In this document: one piece after another, positions 53,561-62,573 of the stretch
How the letters are laid out: each line of letters starts with the position of its first letter
How positions within the stretch are numbered: position 1 is the stretch's first letter
Assembly: GCA_965228415.1 (NCBI GenBank)
Contig: OZ245814.1
Coordinates: 4,836,001-4,900,000 of the forward strand
Reading direction: 5' to 3'
DNA length: 64,000 bases
From: Agaribacillus sp965228415
GTDB lineage: Bacteria > Bacteroidota > Bacteroidia > Cytophagales > Cyclobacteriaceae
Translations under genes and position numbers: made by a program
The notes under the pieces: generated by a model
The model's input: the letters and a program-made list of their open reading frames with translations, nothing else
Database searches by the model: none
Told to the model about the DNA's origin: nothing

Positions 53561-54280
53561 TCAATTTTCAGTTGCCGCAGTTTTGTCATCACCGACAATA
53601 ATTTTCTTAAGCTTTCCATCCAGCCATGGTAACCAGAACTGGATCCATTCCTGGTTAAAGGAGGTAGTTATCGCCCTCACCGGTTGCGTGTCAAAAGTTT
53701 CTTTGGCCTGTTTCATTAATTGAATAGCGGCCACCAGCTCCGCGTAGGTCGCTTCCGGTTTGCGGCCTATTTCGGTGGCAACAAAGACCTTCATAACCGG
53801 GCTGTCCGGTGACAATGCCAAAGCTTTTTTTCGCGCTTTGTCCGACAGGGCTTTTAATTTGGCGGCACTGTCTTTGTCCTTGGCTGAACCTTGTCTAAAA
53901 TCGTAAATCAAAGATTGCAGGGCATGGAAATCGGAATTAAGACGGTCGGTTATCTCCGTTTTGGCCAGGTCCCTTGCCGCGCCGAGATACTTTTCCGATC
54001 GATCGAGTAGTTCCTCCGGATTAAGGCTTGCAGGATAATTTTCTTTTCCTTTTAACATATTCATTTGTGTACATTGGTAAGCCGCCCAAAAGTTGGGGAG
54101 CCATTCATTGGGATATTTTTTGGTCAATGCTTCCATACTTTCCAGGCCCTTTAATTGATCAGCAGGGGTCTTTGCTATTTCGTGAAGATTTAAGGCACCG
54201 GCCATTTCCGATTGAAATGATTGTCCAAAGGCTGCACCGGCCAGTAACAATCCCAGTATAGGTAAAATGAGTTTTTTCAT
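53561..54280 (-). CDS. Secreted helical (TPR-like) protein of unknown function
   Basis: A 239-residue protein with a signal peptide (MKKLILPILGLLLAGAAFGQ). The mature part is helical and TPR-like (SMEALTKKYPNEWLPNFWAA, SDKARKKALALSPDSPVMKV). It is a single gene, ending before a strong hairpin and the LytS-type pair, so it may be a neighbour rather than a partner. I do not recognise a named family. Confidence 0.65.
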   Translation of the reverse strand: MKKLILPILGLLLAGAAFGQSFQSEMAGALNLHEIAKTPADQLKGLESMEALTKKYPNEWLPNFWAAYQCTQMNMLKGKENYPASLNPEELLDRSEKYLGAARDLAKTEITDRLNSDFHALQSLIYDFRQGSAKDKDSAAKLKALSDKARKKALALSPDSPVMKVFVATEIGRKPEATYAELVAAIQLMKQAKETFDTQPVRAITTSFNQEWIQFWLPWLDGKLKKIIVGDDKTAATEN

Positions 54281-54686
54281 GTGTTTATAATTTATTTTAA
54301 TTGATCACATGGAACCTCACATATTATAATCATTCCCTTGCGCCTCCGCTAAAGCTTTCTCCGGCGGCCGAAGCCTCTGGCGAAGGACTCAGCGACACGC
54401 GGTGTGTGTCGATTAAGCCATGTTCGGTTTCATCGTTTTTATTTTTTAGAATTGCTTTATGTTGTGGTCAAAATAATGGGGTAATAGTAGTGTGTACAAC
54501 CAAAATTTGGTGAAGCGTATTAAAACGTAAGGCAAAGGAGTATAACTTCAGCATTTGATAGGATCCTGTAGGAGTGGGATCGCCTATTAGTTTGAATGGA
54601 GTTCATGAAAAATATCGTAATTATGCTTAGCTTTATATATTATTCGGTCCGATATTTTTAATCGCTTTTACCACAAAATCAAGATC
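54281..54686 (+). other. Intergenic region with GC-rich patch
   Basis: About 400 bases between divergent genes. Bases 54340-54420 are unusually GC-rich (GCCGAAGCCTCTGGCGAAGG and neighbours) compared with AT-rich flanks and look like a dispersed repeat or small mobile remnant. The open frame across it has no protein-like composition and was not called. Confidence 0.35.
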
Positions 54687-55511
54687 ATGTATTCAATCAA
54701 ACTTTTTCTTCCGGCAATTTTTTCTGTAGGAATACTGGTGGCATCATGTAGCAGTAAAGATCCTGGGAAACGCATTTTAAGAGCCGCTGTTGACGCGGCT
54801 GAACTTCCATCGCTGAAAGATAAAAAAGTGCTAATGGTTTACGGCGGATGGCCCGGGCACAAGCCCAAAGAATTTACGGAGAAAATCAACGCCCTATTGA
54901 AAAAGGAAGGGGCTATGGTAACAATTTCAGATAACCTGGATATTTACACCGACGAGGCGGTTATGTCTTCAGTTGATTTGATCATACAATCTATTACCAT
55001 GGATAAGATCAACAAGGAGCAGATAGGAGGTTTGGTAAAAGCCGTGAAAGGTGGAGTAGGTTTTGCCGGTACCCATGGTGGTTTTTGTGATGCCTTCCGG
55101 GAAAACACAACCTATCAATACATGACAGGAGGGCAATTTGTGGCGCATCCAGGTGGCCAGATTAAATACACTGTAAATATCCGGGATAAAAATGATCTGA
55201 TCACCCAGGGATTTGAAGACTTTGATATTAAAACCGAGCAATATTATATGCACGTAGATCCCAATGTAAAAGTACTGGCGACAACAACTTTTAACGGGAA
55301 ACACGATGACTGGATCGAAGGAGCTATTATGCCGGTGATATGGAAAAAATACTTTGCCAAAGGCCGGATTTTTTACCTCGCGCTTGGCCACAACCCGGAG
55401 GAGTTTGATCAGCCTGAAGTACAAAAGCTCTTAATGAATGGTTTAAAATGGGCCAGTGGCAGCAAGTACCTGCCCAAGGAAGATTGGCTGAACCCCATTT
55501 ACCAGGATTGA
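54687..55511 (+). CDS. ThuA-domain lipoprotein
   Basis: A 274-residue protein with a lipoprotein signal (IFSVGILVASCSSKD, cysteine about 21) and a ThuA domain of the glutamine-amidotransferase-like fold: KKVLMVYGGWPGHKPKEFTE, VGFAGTHGGFCDAF, FVAHPGGQIKYTV, YYMHVDPNVKVLATTTF, PVIWKKYFAKGRIFYLALGH. ThuA proteins occur with trehalose or sugar metabolism genes; none is adjacent here. Probably a sugar-related envelope protein. Confidence 0.88.
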   Translation: MYSIKLFLPAIFSVGILVASCSSKDPGKRILRAAVDAAELPSLKDKKVLMVYGGWPGHKPKEFTEKINALLKKEGAMVTISDNLDIYTDEAVMSSVDLIIQSITMDKINKEQIGGLVKAVKGGVGFAGTHGGFCDAFRENTTYQYMTGGQFVAHPGGQIKYTVNIRDKNDLITQGFEDFDIKTEQYYMHVDPNVKVLATTTFNGKHDDWIEGAIMPVIWKKYFAKGRIFYLALGHNPEEFDQPEVQKLLMNGLKWASGSKYLPKEDWLNPIYQD

Positions 55512-55538
55512 TGACAAACGGACTATAAATAATAATTT

Positions 55539-55570
55539 GGTCGTAGGTTTAGCGAAGCGATCCTACGACC
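55539..55570 (+). repeat. Palindromic dispersed repeat, copy A
   Basis: GGTCGTAGG and its complement CCTACGACC enclose TTTAGCGAAGCGAT. A second copy lies at 56900-56931 with two differences. REP-like; possible hairpin at the end of the ThuA transcript. Confidence 0.75.
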
Positions 55571-55696
55571 CAAAATCCGACCATTAATGCATTAATTCAA
55601 CATACCATTTTGCAAAAGTATCAGGCAAATGTCATCAATTATCGCCATGTTCCAGTGAGCAAGAATGAGAATAAAAATAGCCGATAAAAATTAGCT

Positions 55697-56635
55697 ATGG
55701 GAATCGATTTTAATATGTTTCGAAGATTACTAACTGCATCGTTACTACTCACGATATGGACTGGCAGGGTAAATGCCCAGCAGATAGCCGACACCGCCTA
55801 TATGCCTGAAATTCAGCAACCCGAATACCATCCAGGAGAAGGTCCCGTAATTTTTATAGACGAAGGACATCACAATTTTCATACAAAAGATGGCCGCTAC
55901 AGTACTTTTGCCAGCGTGCTGGAAAGGGACGGATATAGTGTGAAAGCGTACAAAGGCGAATTTAAATCAGCTCATCTGGCTGTGGGGCGTATTCTTGTGA
56001 TATCAAATGCATTAAATAAAATTAACGTTAGCAATTGGTCCTTACCGACGGCATCCGCTTTTACAGCGGACGAAATTGAAACCGTCAAAACATGGGTGGA
56101 GAATGGCGGGAGTCTGTTTTTAATTGCCGACCACATGCCCATGGCCGGTGCTGCCCGGGATTTAGCTGCTGCTTTTGGGTTTGAATTTACCAATGGCTTT
56201 GCTATGGAAAAAGGAAGTGGATTTGGATCAAAGTTTACCATTAAAGACGGCACCCTTGCCGAAAGCATTGTTACCAAAGGCCGCAACGCTGATGAAACCG
56301 TGAACGAGGTTGTCACCTTTACCGGGCAGGCTTTTAAAACGCCTAAGAGGGCTACACCGTTATTGATCTTTAATGACAGGTTTACTAACAAGCTACCCAA
56401 AAAGGCCTGGCAGTTTGATAAAGATACCAGGGAGCATGGTATTAAAGGCTGGTCGCAAGGCGCCTATATGAAATTTGGTAACGGCAGGGTTGTCATGTCC
56501 GGTGAGGCAGCGATGTTTACAGCGCAGCTTGCCGGGAAGAATAAAGTTAAGGTGGGAATGAACAGTAAAGTGGCAAAGGAAAATTACAAGTTGCTGCTTA
56601 ATATTATACATTGGCTGGATGGGAGGTTGGATTAG
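55697..56635 (+). CDS. Secreted DUF4350-like protein
   Basis: A 312-residue protein; ATG at 55697 or 55715 (MFRRLLTASLLLTIWTG). A signal peptide ends near QA. The core (GPVIFIDEGHHNFHTKDGRY, GYSVKAYKGEF, TADEIETVKTWVENGGSLFL, LIADHMPMAGAARDLAAAFG, GNGRVVMSGEAAMFTAQLAG) resembles a DUF4350/glutamine-amidotransferase-like domain found in secreted Bacteroidota proteins. It is fold-related to the ThuA protein upstream. The substrate is unknown. Confidence 0.7.
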   Translation: MGIDFNMFRRLLTASLLLTIWTGRVNAQQIADTAYMPEIQQPEYHPGEGPVIFIDEGHHNFHTKDGRYSTFASVLERDGYSVKAYKGEFKSAHLAVGRILVISNALNKINVSNWSLPTASAFTADEIETVKTWVENGGSLFLIADHMPMAGAARDLAAAFGFEFTNGFAMEKGSGFGSKFTIKDGTLAESIVTKGRNADETVNEVVTFTGQAFKTPKRATPLLIFNDRFTNKLPKKAWQFDKDTREHGIKGWSQGAYMKFGNGRVVMSGEAAMFTAQLAGKNKVKVGMNSKVAKENYKLLLNIIHWLDGRLD

Positions 56636-56810
56636 GGAGGATCTTTACTGCCAGAACCTTCATCAACTGCGTCATCACGAATAACGCGTCGGCCTAGGCG
56701 GGTGGGTTATGAAGTGATCCTTTAGCGAAAAGCTGCTGAACGCTGCTTAGCCACCGCACTTCCACAGAAGTCAAGATAGGCAACTAGTTGAGGGTGATTG
56801 TACTAGCCGT

Positions 56811-56853
56811 GGGATTGCTTCTTCACTCGCGTACTCGCTCATCGCAATGACGG
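56811..56853 (+). repeat. Dispersed imperfect palindrome (GATTGCTTC...GCAATGACGG)
   Basis: The ends GATTGC and GCAATGACGG are complementary around a GC-rich middle (CACTCGCGTACTCGCTC). Such elements are typical dispersed repeats of intergenic DNA. Copy number in this genome cannot be seen from the window. Confidence 0.5.
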
Positions 56854-56899
56854 CAGGTTATGGTGGGTGTTTTTGGAAAATTATCATTTGAAACTCCCT

Positions 56900-56931
56900 G
56901 GTCGTAGGTTTAGCGAAGCGGTCCTGCGACC
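56900..56931 (+). repeat. Palindromic dispersed repeat, copy B
   Basis: Copy of the 32-base element at 55539-55570: GGTCGTAGG TTTAGCGAAGCG GTCCTGCGACC with two substitutions. It lies 16 bases before the stop of the XRE gene. Confidence 0.75.
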
Positions 56932-56946
56932 CCAATCTCCCAGTCA

Positions 56947-57177
56947 CTATTTACTTTTTAAATGCTTCTTCACCTCCGTCACCAGGTATTCGGCCTCCAC
57001 ATCCAATGCGTCGGCTAGTTTGAGGAGCGTGTTTAAGGTTGGTTGTCGCTGGCCACGTTCGTAAAGGCTGATGGTTTGAGTATCTAAATCACATTGCCCT
57101 GCAAGCTCAGGTTGCGTCATTTTCTTTTTCTCTCTTTCTTTTTTTAATACCCGACCAAAAGCTTGTTTTACGTCCAT
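56947..57177 (-). CDS. XRE-family helix-turn-helix regulator
   Basis: A 76-residue Cro/C1-type DNA-binding protein, essentially one domain: FGRVLKKEREKKKMTQPELA, then LDTQTISLYERGQRQPTLNT and LLKLADALDVEAEYLV. A 26-bp perfect palindrome and a -7 box lie just upstream, so it probably represses itself. No toxin-type partner gene is adjacent; the nearest rightward gene is 430 bases away. Confidence 0.92.
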   Translation of the reverse strand: MDVKQAFGRVLKKEREKKKMTQPELAGQCDLDTQTISLYERGQRQPTLNTLLKLADALDVEAEYLVTEVKKHLKSK

Positions 57178-57201
57178 GACCTAAACTAGGTATACACCAA
57201 A

Positions 57202-57209
57202 CAAAATTA
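57202..57209 (-). promoter_or_regulatory. -7 box of the XRE gene
   Basis: Reads TAATTTTG on the minus strand, matching TAnnTTTG, 25 bases before the XRE ATG. It overlaps the edge of the palindrome, so a bound repressor would block it. Confidence 0.4.
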
Positions 57210-57231
57210 CTAATACTATAGTATTAGTAAT
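57206..57231 (+). promoter_or_regulatory. 26-bp perfect palindromic operator
   Basis: ATTACTAATACTA is followed directly by its exact reverse complement. It sits 29 bases upstream of the XRE start, overlaps the -7 box, and is a strong candidate for the XRE dimer's binding site. Confidence 0.7.
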
Positions 57232-57607
57232 TTAAATATTTTTATTATATTTGATCATCGGGATTTATCAAGCGTGATCTAATAGCTACTGGCGCATGAC
57301 CTCAGGTCCTGTGCCCGATCGTGAAAGAAGACTATGACGAAAAGATAGCGTTTATCAACGAGATAGGGCTGTTAAGAATTCGCAAGTACCATTTAACCCG
57401 CACAGGACCGGAGGACCTGCGCTAGTGTGTTTTCTATGAGCCCTGGCTCATTTCCCCATTAATACTGCTAACCATAATAAATCCTTGCAAGCAGCAAAAC
57501 AATAGCCCCGCAAAAGGCCGGGCATTGGGCCTGTTTGCAGGGCGGGTATCAGCGGTACCTGTCAAAATCTAAAAATCAGGTATTACGCCAATAAGTTTGT
57601 AAAAACC
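57232..57607 (+). other. Region between XRE operator and 57.6-kb gene
   Basis: About 375 bases. TATATTTG at 57246-57253 fits a rightward TAnnTTTG box. A short in-frame stretch from GTG 57321 to TAG 57425 (VKEDYDEKIAFINEIGLL...) is protein-like but too short and start-poor to call. Nothing else was recognised. Confidence 0.35.
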
Positions 57608-57994
57608 ATGAAAGCAAAAATTATCAGATTATCTAAAGACCCCTGCGGCGATGGTTATCATTTGCTGCTCAAGGTCAAAGGCAAAACCCATACGGCAAAG
57701 CTTGAGCCTGATGTGGCCGAGCAATTAATGGCAGCAGGAGAGCCTTGCCAAACTGAGCAGCCTCCACCCCAGCCACCTGTACAAGATTGCCCTGATAGAT
57801 TGGTAGATAATATGAATGAATTGATTCACAGTTTTTATAGCAGAAAAGATTTGTTTAAAGATATCGGTCAATGGATCAGGTATGTCACCCTGTCTATCGA
57901 CAAAGAACATTTGCCTGACGATGATTATTTTGATCTATTGTTCTTCCTCTACCAGTTGAAAGATGTGCTTAAGCCAGAGGAAGAAAGGGAATAA
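57608..57994 (+). CDS. Hypothetical protein with proline-rich linker
   Basis: A 128-residue cytosolic-type protein: an N-terminal basic part (MKAKIIRLSKDPCGDGYHLL, KVKGKTHTAKLEPDVAEQL), a proline-rich linker (QPPPQPPVQ) and an acidic helical C-terminus (DDDYFDLLFFLYQLKDVLKP). No known domain is recognised. Rightward promoter box candidates lie about 350 bases upstream. It is convergent with the lipoprotein at 58.0 kb. Confidence 0.6.
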   Translation: MKAKIIRLSKDPCGDGYHLLLKVKGKTHTAKLEPDVAEQLMAAGEPCQTEQPPPQPPVQDCPDRLVDNMNELIHSFYSRKDLFKDIGQWIRYVTLSIDKEHLPDDDYFDLLFFLYQLKDVLKPEEERE

Positions 57995-58029
57995 TATCTA
58001 TCCTGTGTTCAAAAGGAAACCGGAGCAAA

Positions 58030-59253
58030 TTAATCAAACCAGGCTTTATAGAACTTGTGGAAATCAAAAGGATCATTGCCTTCCGTTTGGGCCAGTTTAT
58101 ATACTTTCGACCAGTTATCCTCCCGCCCCCACTGTACAATAAGTGTGTTACAGGTATAAATGAGGTCCATACTTCGGGCGGGTCTGTAGCCGCCCTCCGA
58201 ATCTGTAATATCCAGATTCATGTGATCGCTGCCGGCAACAAAATCGTGTGTGCCTTGGTGTGTATAATCGGTTAGGTCGTGTGTGTAACCTACCGTTTCG
58301 GTGCAAAAATTGGTAGTTGACCGATCGTACTGGCGCTTATTTTCCTCACCTAAAATAGTAAATTCTCCGTTTTCCCAAAACCAGGCCAGCTCGTAGGTAA
58401 GGACCACGTAATCATCTACCTCAAGCACAACCCAGGTTAAATTATTGGCAGGCCCATTAGGCGGAGGGACGCAGCCGGGGCTATCACTGGTTGTTACACT
58501 CACCCCATCATCACGACAACAGCCACTCCCTTGTGGGTTAATACGTGCGGCCAGGCCAGGGGCCTGTATATTTAATATTTGTCCGTTATATTCCCTGACA
58601 GAAAATTCCCATTCCCAAATTCTGTCAGATGTTCCGTCAGTTCGCAGGATTGTATTGCACAGGCCGCTATTGTCCGAGGGGTCAATCGGCTCTTCCACCG
58701 TGATCACTCTGGAAATGCTATCAAGGCCCATCCCGGCCGGATCATGTGGCTGAATGACGATTTCAACATGGTATGGATAATTTACTTCCTCCGTATCAAC
58801 CGTCGGATCAAGGTCCAGGACCAGTACTGAAGTGGTATCTTCCTCCCCTTTGGCTTCATATTGGCCGTCAACAATCGATTCGGGAACATCAAAATAGGCG
58901 GAGGCGCCTTTTACATAAACATAAAACCCGCTGATGTCCTGAGAAGGATCATGGAGGAACTCGAGCCGGCTGCCTACAGGAAATCCTTTCACAACGAATA
59001 TGGTGTCTTCCACATCCATTTGTATTTGTCCATCAAGCGAGGGGGCTGGCTTACCGTTAATTTTGGTAGCATTATCCAGCACCAGGTATTCCGAGGCTTT
59101 TTCGGGATCTACCGGGGTTGTAGGGTTAGGGTTGTTAGGATCGTTCGGGTCTCCCTGTGGATCTGTGTCCAGGTCTTTTTCACAGGCGCTGATTAAAAAT
59201 AGTCCGCCTACCACTATGATAAGCAGGCCAAGGTATTTTCCGGTGAATTGCAT
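58030..59253 (-). CDS. Lipoprotein of unknown function, acidic linker
   Basis: A 407-residue protein with a lipoprotein signal (IIVVGGLFLISACEKD, cysteine about 24), then an Asp/Asn/Pro linker (GDPNDPNNPNPTTPVDP), which keeps a surface domain away from the membrane. The rest contains beta-rich segments and four cysteines (LCNTIL, GSGCCRDDG, NFCTETVG). I do not recognise a family. It is a single gene before the sensor-regulator pair. Confidence 0.7.
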   Translation of the reverse strand: MQFTGKYLGLLIIVVGGLFLISACEKDLDTDPQGDPNDPNNPNPTTPVDPEKASEYLVLDNATKINGKPAPSLDGQIQMDVEDTIFVVKGFPVGSRLEFLHDPSQDISGFYVYVKGASAYFDVPESIVDGQYEAKGEEDTTSVLVLDLDPTVDTEEVNYPYHVEIVIQPHDPAGMGLDSISRVITVEEPIDPSDNSGLCNTILRTDGTSDRIWEWEFSVREYNGQILNIQAPGLAARINPQGSGCCRDDGVSVTTSDSPGCVPPPNGPANNLTWVVLEVDDYVVLTYELAWFWENGEFTILGEENKRQYDRSTTNFCTETVGYTHDLTDYTHQGTHDFVAGSDHMNLDITDSEGGYRPARSMDLIYTCNTLIVQWGREDNWSKVYKLAQTEGNDPFDFHKFYKAWFD

Positions 59254-59402
59254 AGTATTTAGTTTTTTTGATATTATTTAAAGATGCGATTGGAAAATTA
59301 CCGCCAGAAAGACATAATTAATAGCTGCAATGATTAAGTGGAAGGGCGTGGTGTGTGAGTGGCGGGAACGGGCAAATAGTTGGGAGGGAAAAGATCTCTT
59401 AT

Positions 59403-60152
59403 TTAAAGGCTATCCAGCATACCCAAAAAATTATCCTTTCGTCTTCGTGAAATATCGACGTGATGGTCTTCGGTAAGAATTACGTAACCACCTTCTCCCC
59501 TGATATATTTTTGAACGTGTTGCAGGTTGATAAGAAATGAATTGTGCACCCGGCAGAACCCTGAGCCGGCCAGTAGGTTTTCAAATTCCTTCAGGTTTTT
59601 CGAGATTACCTGTTTTTGATGATTTACCAAATGAATGGTGCAATAATTGCCATCGGCCTGACAGTAGATAATATCATCTGTCTTAAAAAAATCAATACCC
59701 TCAAACGTGGGCACCGCCAACTTCTCGATCTTCCCTGATTTGTAATGTATGTTGTTGAGTACTGATTGGTACCGGTGACTCCCATTACCCTGATCTATTC
59801 GCTCTTTTGCCTTGTTAACAGCCTGTATCAAATCGTCAATATCCACCGGCTTCACCAGGTAATCAAGCGCGCTAAATCTAATTGCTTTGATGGCGTATTG
59901 ATCATAGGAAGTCACAAAGATCACTTCAAAATGAATCGGGGCTAGTTGTTGTAATAAGTCAAAGCCCGACATGTTAGGCATTTGGATGTCCAGAAATACC
60001 AGGTCGGGATGTAAACTTCTGATGGCTTCCAGGCCTTGCTCCGGGCTTTCGCAAACAGACAGCAACGCTACTTCTGGAGCATATTGTTCCAAAGCAGCTT
60101 TCAGCGCCTGCCTGCCGTAATGCTCGTCGTCGATAATAATAGCTTTGATCAT
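59403..60152 (-). CDS. LytTR-family response regulator
   Basis: A 249-residue regulator: receiver (IIDDEHYGRQALKAALEQ, acceptor aspartate in LVFLDIQMPNMSG, lysine in LVKPVDIDDL) and a LytTR domain (FFKTDDIIYCQADGNYCTIH, CRVHNSFLINLQHVQKYIRG). It starts 11 bases after the TPR sensor kinase stop and is its likely partner. Confidence 0.95.
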   Translation of the reverse strand: MIKAIIIDDEHYGRQALKAALEQYAPEVALLSVCESPEQGLEAIRSLHPDLVFLDIQMPNMSGFDLLQQLAPIHFEVIFVTSYDQYAIKAIRFSALDYLVKPVDIDDLIQAVNKAKERIDQGNGSHRYQSVLNNIHYKSGKIEKLAVPTFEGIDFFKTDDIIYCQADGNYCTIHLVNHQKQVISKNLKEFENLLAGSGFCRVHNSFLINLQHVQKYIRGEGGYVILTEDHHVDISRRRKDNFLGMLDSL

Positions 60153-60163
60153 GGTAACAACAT

Positions 60164-62134
60164 TTAAGAAATAGGTATGTTCACCTCTACCCGCGTACCC
60201 AATGATTGCCCGACAGCATCTTTAAGATCGGTAATACGGATCAGCTGCTTTTGTAATTCCCGGCTAAGTAACCTCAGCCGTTCCTCGGTAATTTTCAACC
60301 CCAGGGACTTACTTTTCCAGACGGATTTTTGCTGTAATTCAAGGGCTTTTTCACGGCCAACACCATTGTCCTGGATTTCACACAGCAATCGATCCTGATC
60401 ATGGTTGATAGAAATAGCGATCATCCCCTCGCCAGGTTCCTGTTTATGCCTCAACCCATGCCAAATGGCATTTTCTACAAAAGGCTGCAATACCATAGAG
60501 GGCAAATAAGTAGCTTCCGTATCAATGTTATCTTTGATCCGTATCTTGTATTGAATTTCACCGCTAAATCGCAATGATTCAAGTTGGATATACGATTCAA
60601 GCAAGGTCAGTTCATCCTTCAACGACACTTCCGTAGCTTCAGAATTTTCCAGGATCAGCCTGATCAATTTGGAAAACTTGGTCAGGTACATCGACGCCGG
60701 TTCAGTTTCTCCTTCAAGAATCATTTGGTTAATAGAATTCAGGCAATTAAAAATAAAGTGTGGATTGATCTGTGCTTGTAACGCTTTCATCTCCAGTTCC
60801 GAAAGTTGTTGCCTGAAATTGGCTTCCTTGATCTCATTATTTTTTGAGGCAAATGCTTTTTGATTTTTCAGTCGCTGTCGAAGCGTATATACCAGCAGGC
60901 CTGCCAGCAAGGCAATTAACACGCCGCCAAAAATGAAGGCATTTTTTAAGGTTGCCTGTCTTTGGGCTTCCTTTTTTTGTAACTCCTTTTCTTTTGCCAG
61001 CAAAGTGATTTGCTGGTCTTTTTTTTCAGTTTCATATTTTGTCTTGGCCTCGCTGATCTGTTTTGTGACCCTTTCATTAAGCAGGCTGTCATTTAAAACA
61101 GTATAGCTTTTAATATATCCATATGCTTCTTCAAAATTTTTCCGCGCCGAAAAATGAATAGCCAGTTTTTCATAAATATCACGAATCAGGTACCTGGTGT
61201 TTGTTTCCTTCGCCAGGTTGAGCGCCCGTGTTAAAAACTCAAGGCTTAGTGGGTAGTTCTTAACGCTTGTATAGGCTGCGCCAACCTGGCTAAGGCTAAT
61301 GGCTTCATCTTTTTTATTAGGAAGTGTTTCCCGAATTTCCAGGGCCTTTTTTTGATAAAACAGGGCACTGTCGTGAAGCTTCATCCTGCTCAATAAATTG
61401 CCCAGATTTTCCAGGTCAAAGGCAATGGCCCAATCATTTTTATTGGCCTGATCTATTTTCAGCGCCTTCAGATAGTAAACTTTGGCAGTGGCTAATTCAT
61501 CTGTTTCTGCAAATACGTTGCCCATGTTCAGCATTACATCAGAATTAAGGCTGTCGGTATGCAATACGCTTTCATATACCTCCAATGCATCATCGTATCT
61601 TTTTGCTGACTTTAAAACGGATCCAATAACATTAAGTGTATAATTCATGCTCGGTTGGTCCTCTTGTGTTTCAAATATTTTCAGCGACCGGTAAAGCGCC
61701 GAAAGACTTGGGTCATAATTACCAATGTCGCTGTTGATAGCTCCTATTTGAAACAAACCGTGTGCTACTTTGGTAGAATCGCCGATAGCTGCATAATGGT
61801 TAACATAGGAATTAATGTGGTTTAGCGCTTTCTCATGCGTTCCTTTTTTTCTGGCAATGACGCCATAGTAGAATTGAGCATAGGCGATCCCATCTTCATC
61901 CGCGAGTGCCTCCGCAGATGACCGGATGCTGTCGGCATAATAATGGGCGAGCTCCAGTTGTGATTCATTGATATAGTGCCAGCAAATTTCACCATATAAT
62001 TTAAACTTATCTGATCCCGCGGGTGTAGATTGCAATAACTGCCGGAGACTGTCGATTTTGTGTTGTGCCTGCAGTGAAAAACCGGCGGTGAGGATCAAAA
62101 GCAATGTGAGAAACCAGCTGCTTTTTGTTTTCAT
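60164..62134 (-). CDS. TPR-repeat LytS-type sensor histidine kinase
   Basis: A 656-residue kinase with a signal peptide (SWFLTLLLILTAGFSLQA), about seven TPR units in the periplasmic half (FYGVIARKKGTHEKALNHIN, AYTSVKNYPLSLEFLTRALN), one membrane helix (NAFIFGGVLIALLAGLLVYT), a coil, the LytS-type histidine box (QAQINPHFIFNCLNSINQM) and an ATPase domain (VLQPFVENAIWHGLRH, DNGVGREKALEL). TPR sensors of this type sense peptides or envelope state; the ligand is unknown. Confidence 0.93.
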   Translation of the reverse strand: MKTKSSWFLTLLLILTAGFSLQAQHKIDSLRQLLQSTPAGSDKFKLYGEICWHYINESQLELAHYYADSIRSSAEALADEDGIAYAQFYYGVIARKKGTHEKALNHINSYVNHYAAIGDSTKVAHGLFQIGAINSDIGNYDPSLSALYRSLKIFETQEDQPSMNYTLNVIGSVLKSAKRYDDALEVYESVLHTDSLNSDVMLNMGNVFAETDELATAKVYYLKALKIDQANKNDWAIAFDLENLGNLLSRMKLHDSALFYQKKALEIRETLPNKKDEAISLSQVGAAYTSVKNYPLSLEFLTRALNLAKETNTRYLIRDIYEKLAIHFSARKNFEEAYGYIKSYTVLNDSLLNERVTKQISEAKTKYETEKKDQQITLLAKEKELQKKEAQRQATLKNAFIFGGVLIALLAGLLVYTLRQRLKNQKAFASKNNEIKEANFRQQLSELEMKALQAQINPHFIFNCLNSINQMILEGETEPASMYLTKFSKLIRLILENSEATEVSLKDELTLLESYIQLESLRFSGEIQYKIRIKDNIDTEATYLPSMVLQPFVENAIWHGLRHKQEPGEGMIAISINHDQDRLLCEIQDNGVGREKALELQQKSVWKSKSLGLKITEERLRLLSRELQKQLIRITDLKDAVGQSLGTRVEVNIPIS

Positions 62135-62573
62135 GGTTTTAGATGTTTGGGTGTTGACAAAATGCTTTTCCCTGTATGAGTAACTCGGCGGTCACTACTA
62201 TTATGGCCTGAAGAATGCAAATAATGATAGGCAAACCCATTAATTCACAACAATAGAGTGCTTCATTGCTTCATCTTCAATACCAACCACTCACTTGTTT
62301 ATTAATGTAAAAAATCCTCAAAAGAAACCCAAAAAATTAAATTTTCTGCTTGCCGCAATTAATCAGGTTTCGATTCAATGAAATGGATGGGTATGATATT
62401 TCTTCTATCGGCAGGATTTTTGTTTATTAGTTGACAAACTAACAAGGCCACTTCCCAAAGGGGGTAAAGAGTGTGCTGGTACAGGCAGGCCAATTTAAAA
62501 TTGGTTTTTGATGGTGTAACTTTATCAGCGCCATTCAATTTTAGTAGCAATATTTAGTTTAAATCCAGATAAA
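62135..62573 (+). other. Divergent intergenic region between sensor kinase and AraC gene
   Basis: About 440 bases. It contains no confident promoter box, hairpin or gene. A 63-codon frame at 62359-62550 on the minus strand was judged spurious. Confidence 0.4.

Larger units (their letters stand above)
56636..56946 (+). other. Intergenic region of dispersed repeats
   Basis: About 310 bases between convergent genes. It holds a near-palindromic element at 56811-56853 that begins GGGATTGCTTC and ends GCAATGACGG, the form of a repeat I recall from many bacterial genomes, and the second palindromic copy at 56900-56931. No protein-like frame. Confidence 0.55.

Noticed and set aside
54301..54513. 70-codon frame on the plus strand
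   Set aside because: It runs through a GC-rich repeat-like patch and has no signal or domain character.
57321..57425. 34-codon GTG frame VKEDYDEK...
   Set aside because: Too short, no ATG, no known family; it may be a gene fragment but cannot be supported.
62359..62550. 63-codon frame on the minus strand
   Set aside because: It has no recognisable domain, sits in a spacer before a regulator, and its composition is not clearly protein-like; a chance frame is more likely.
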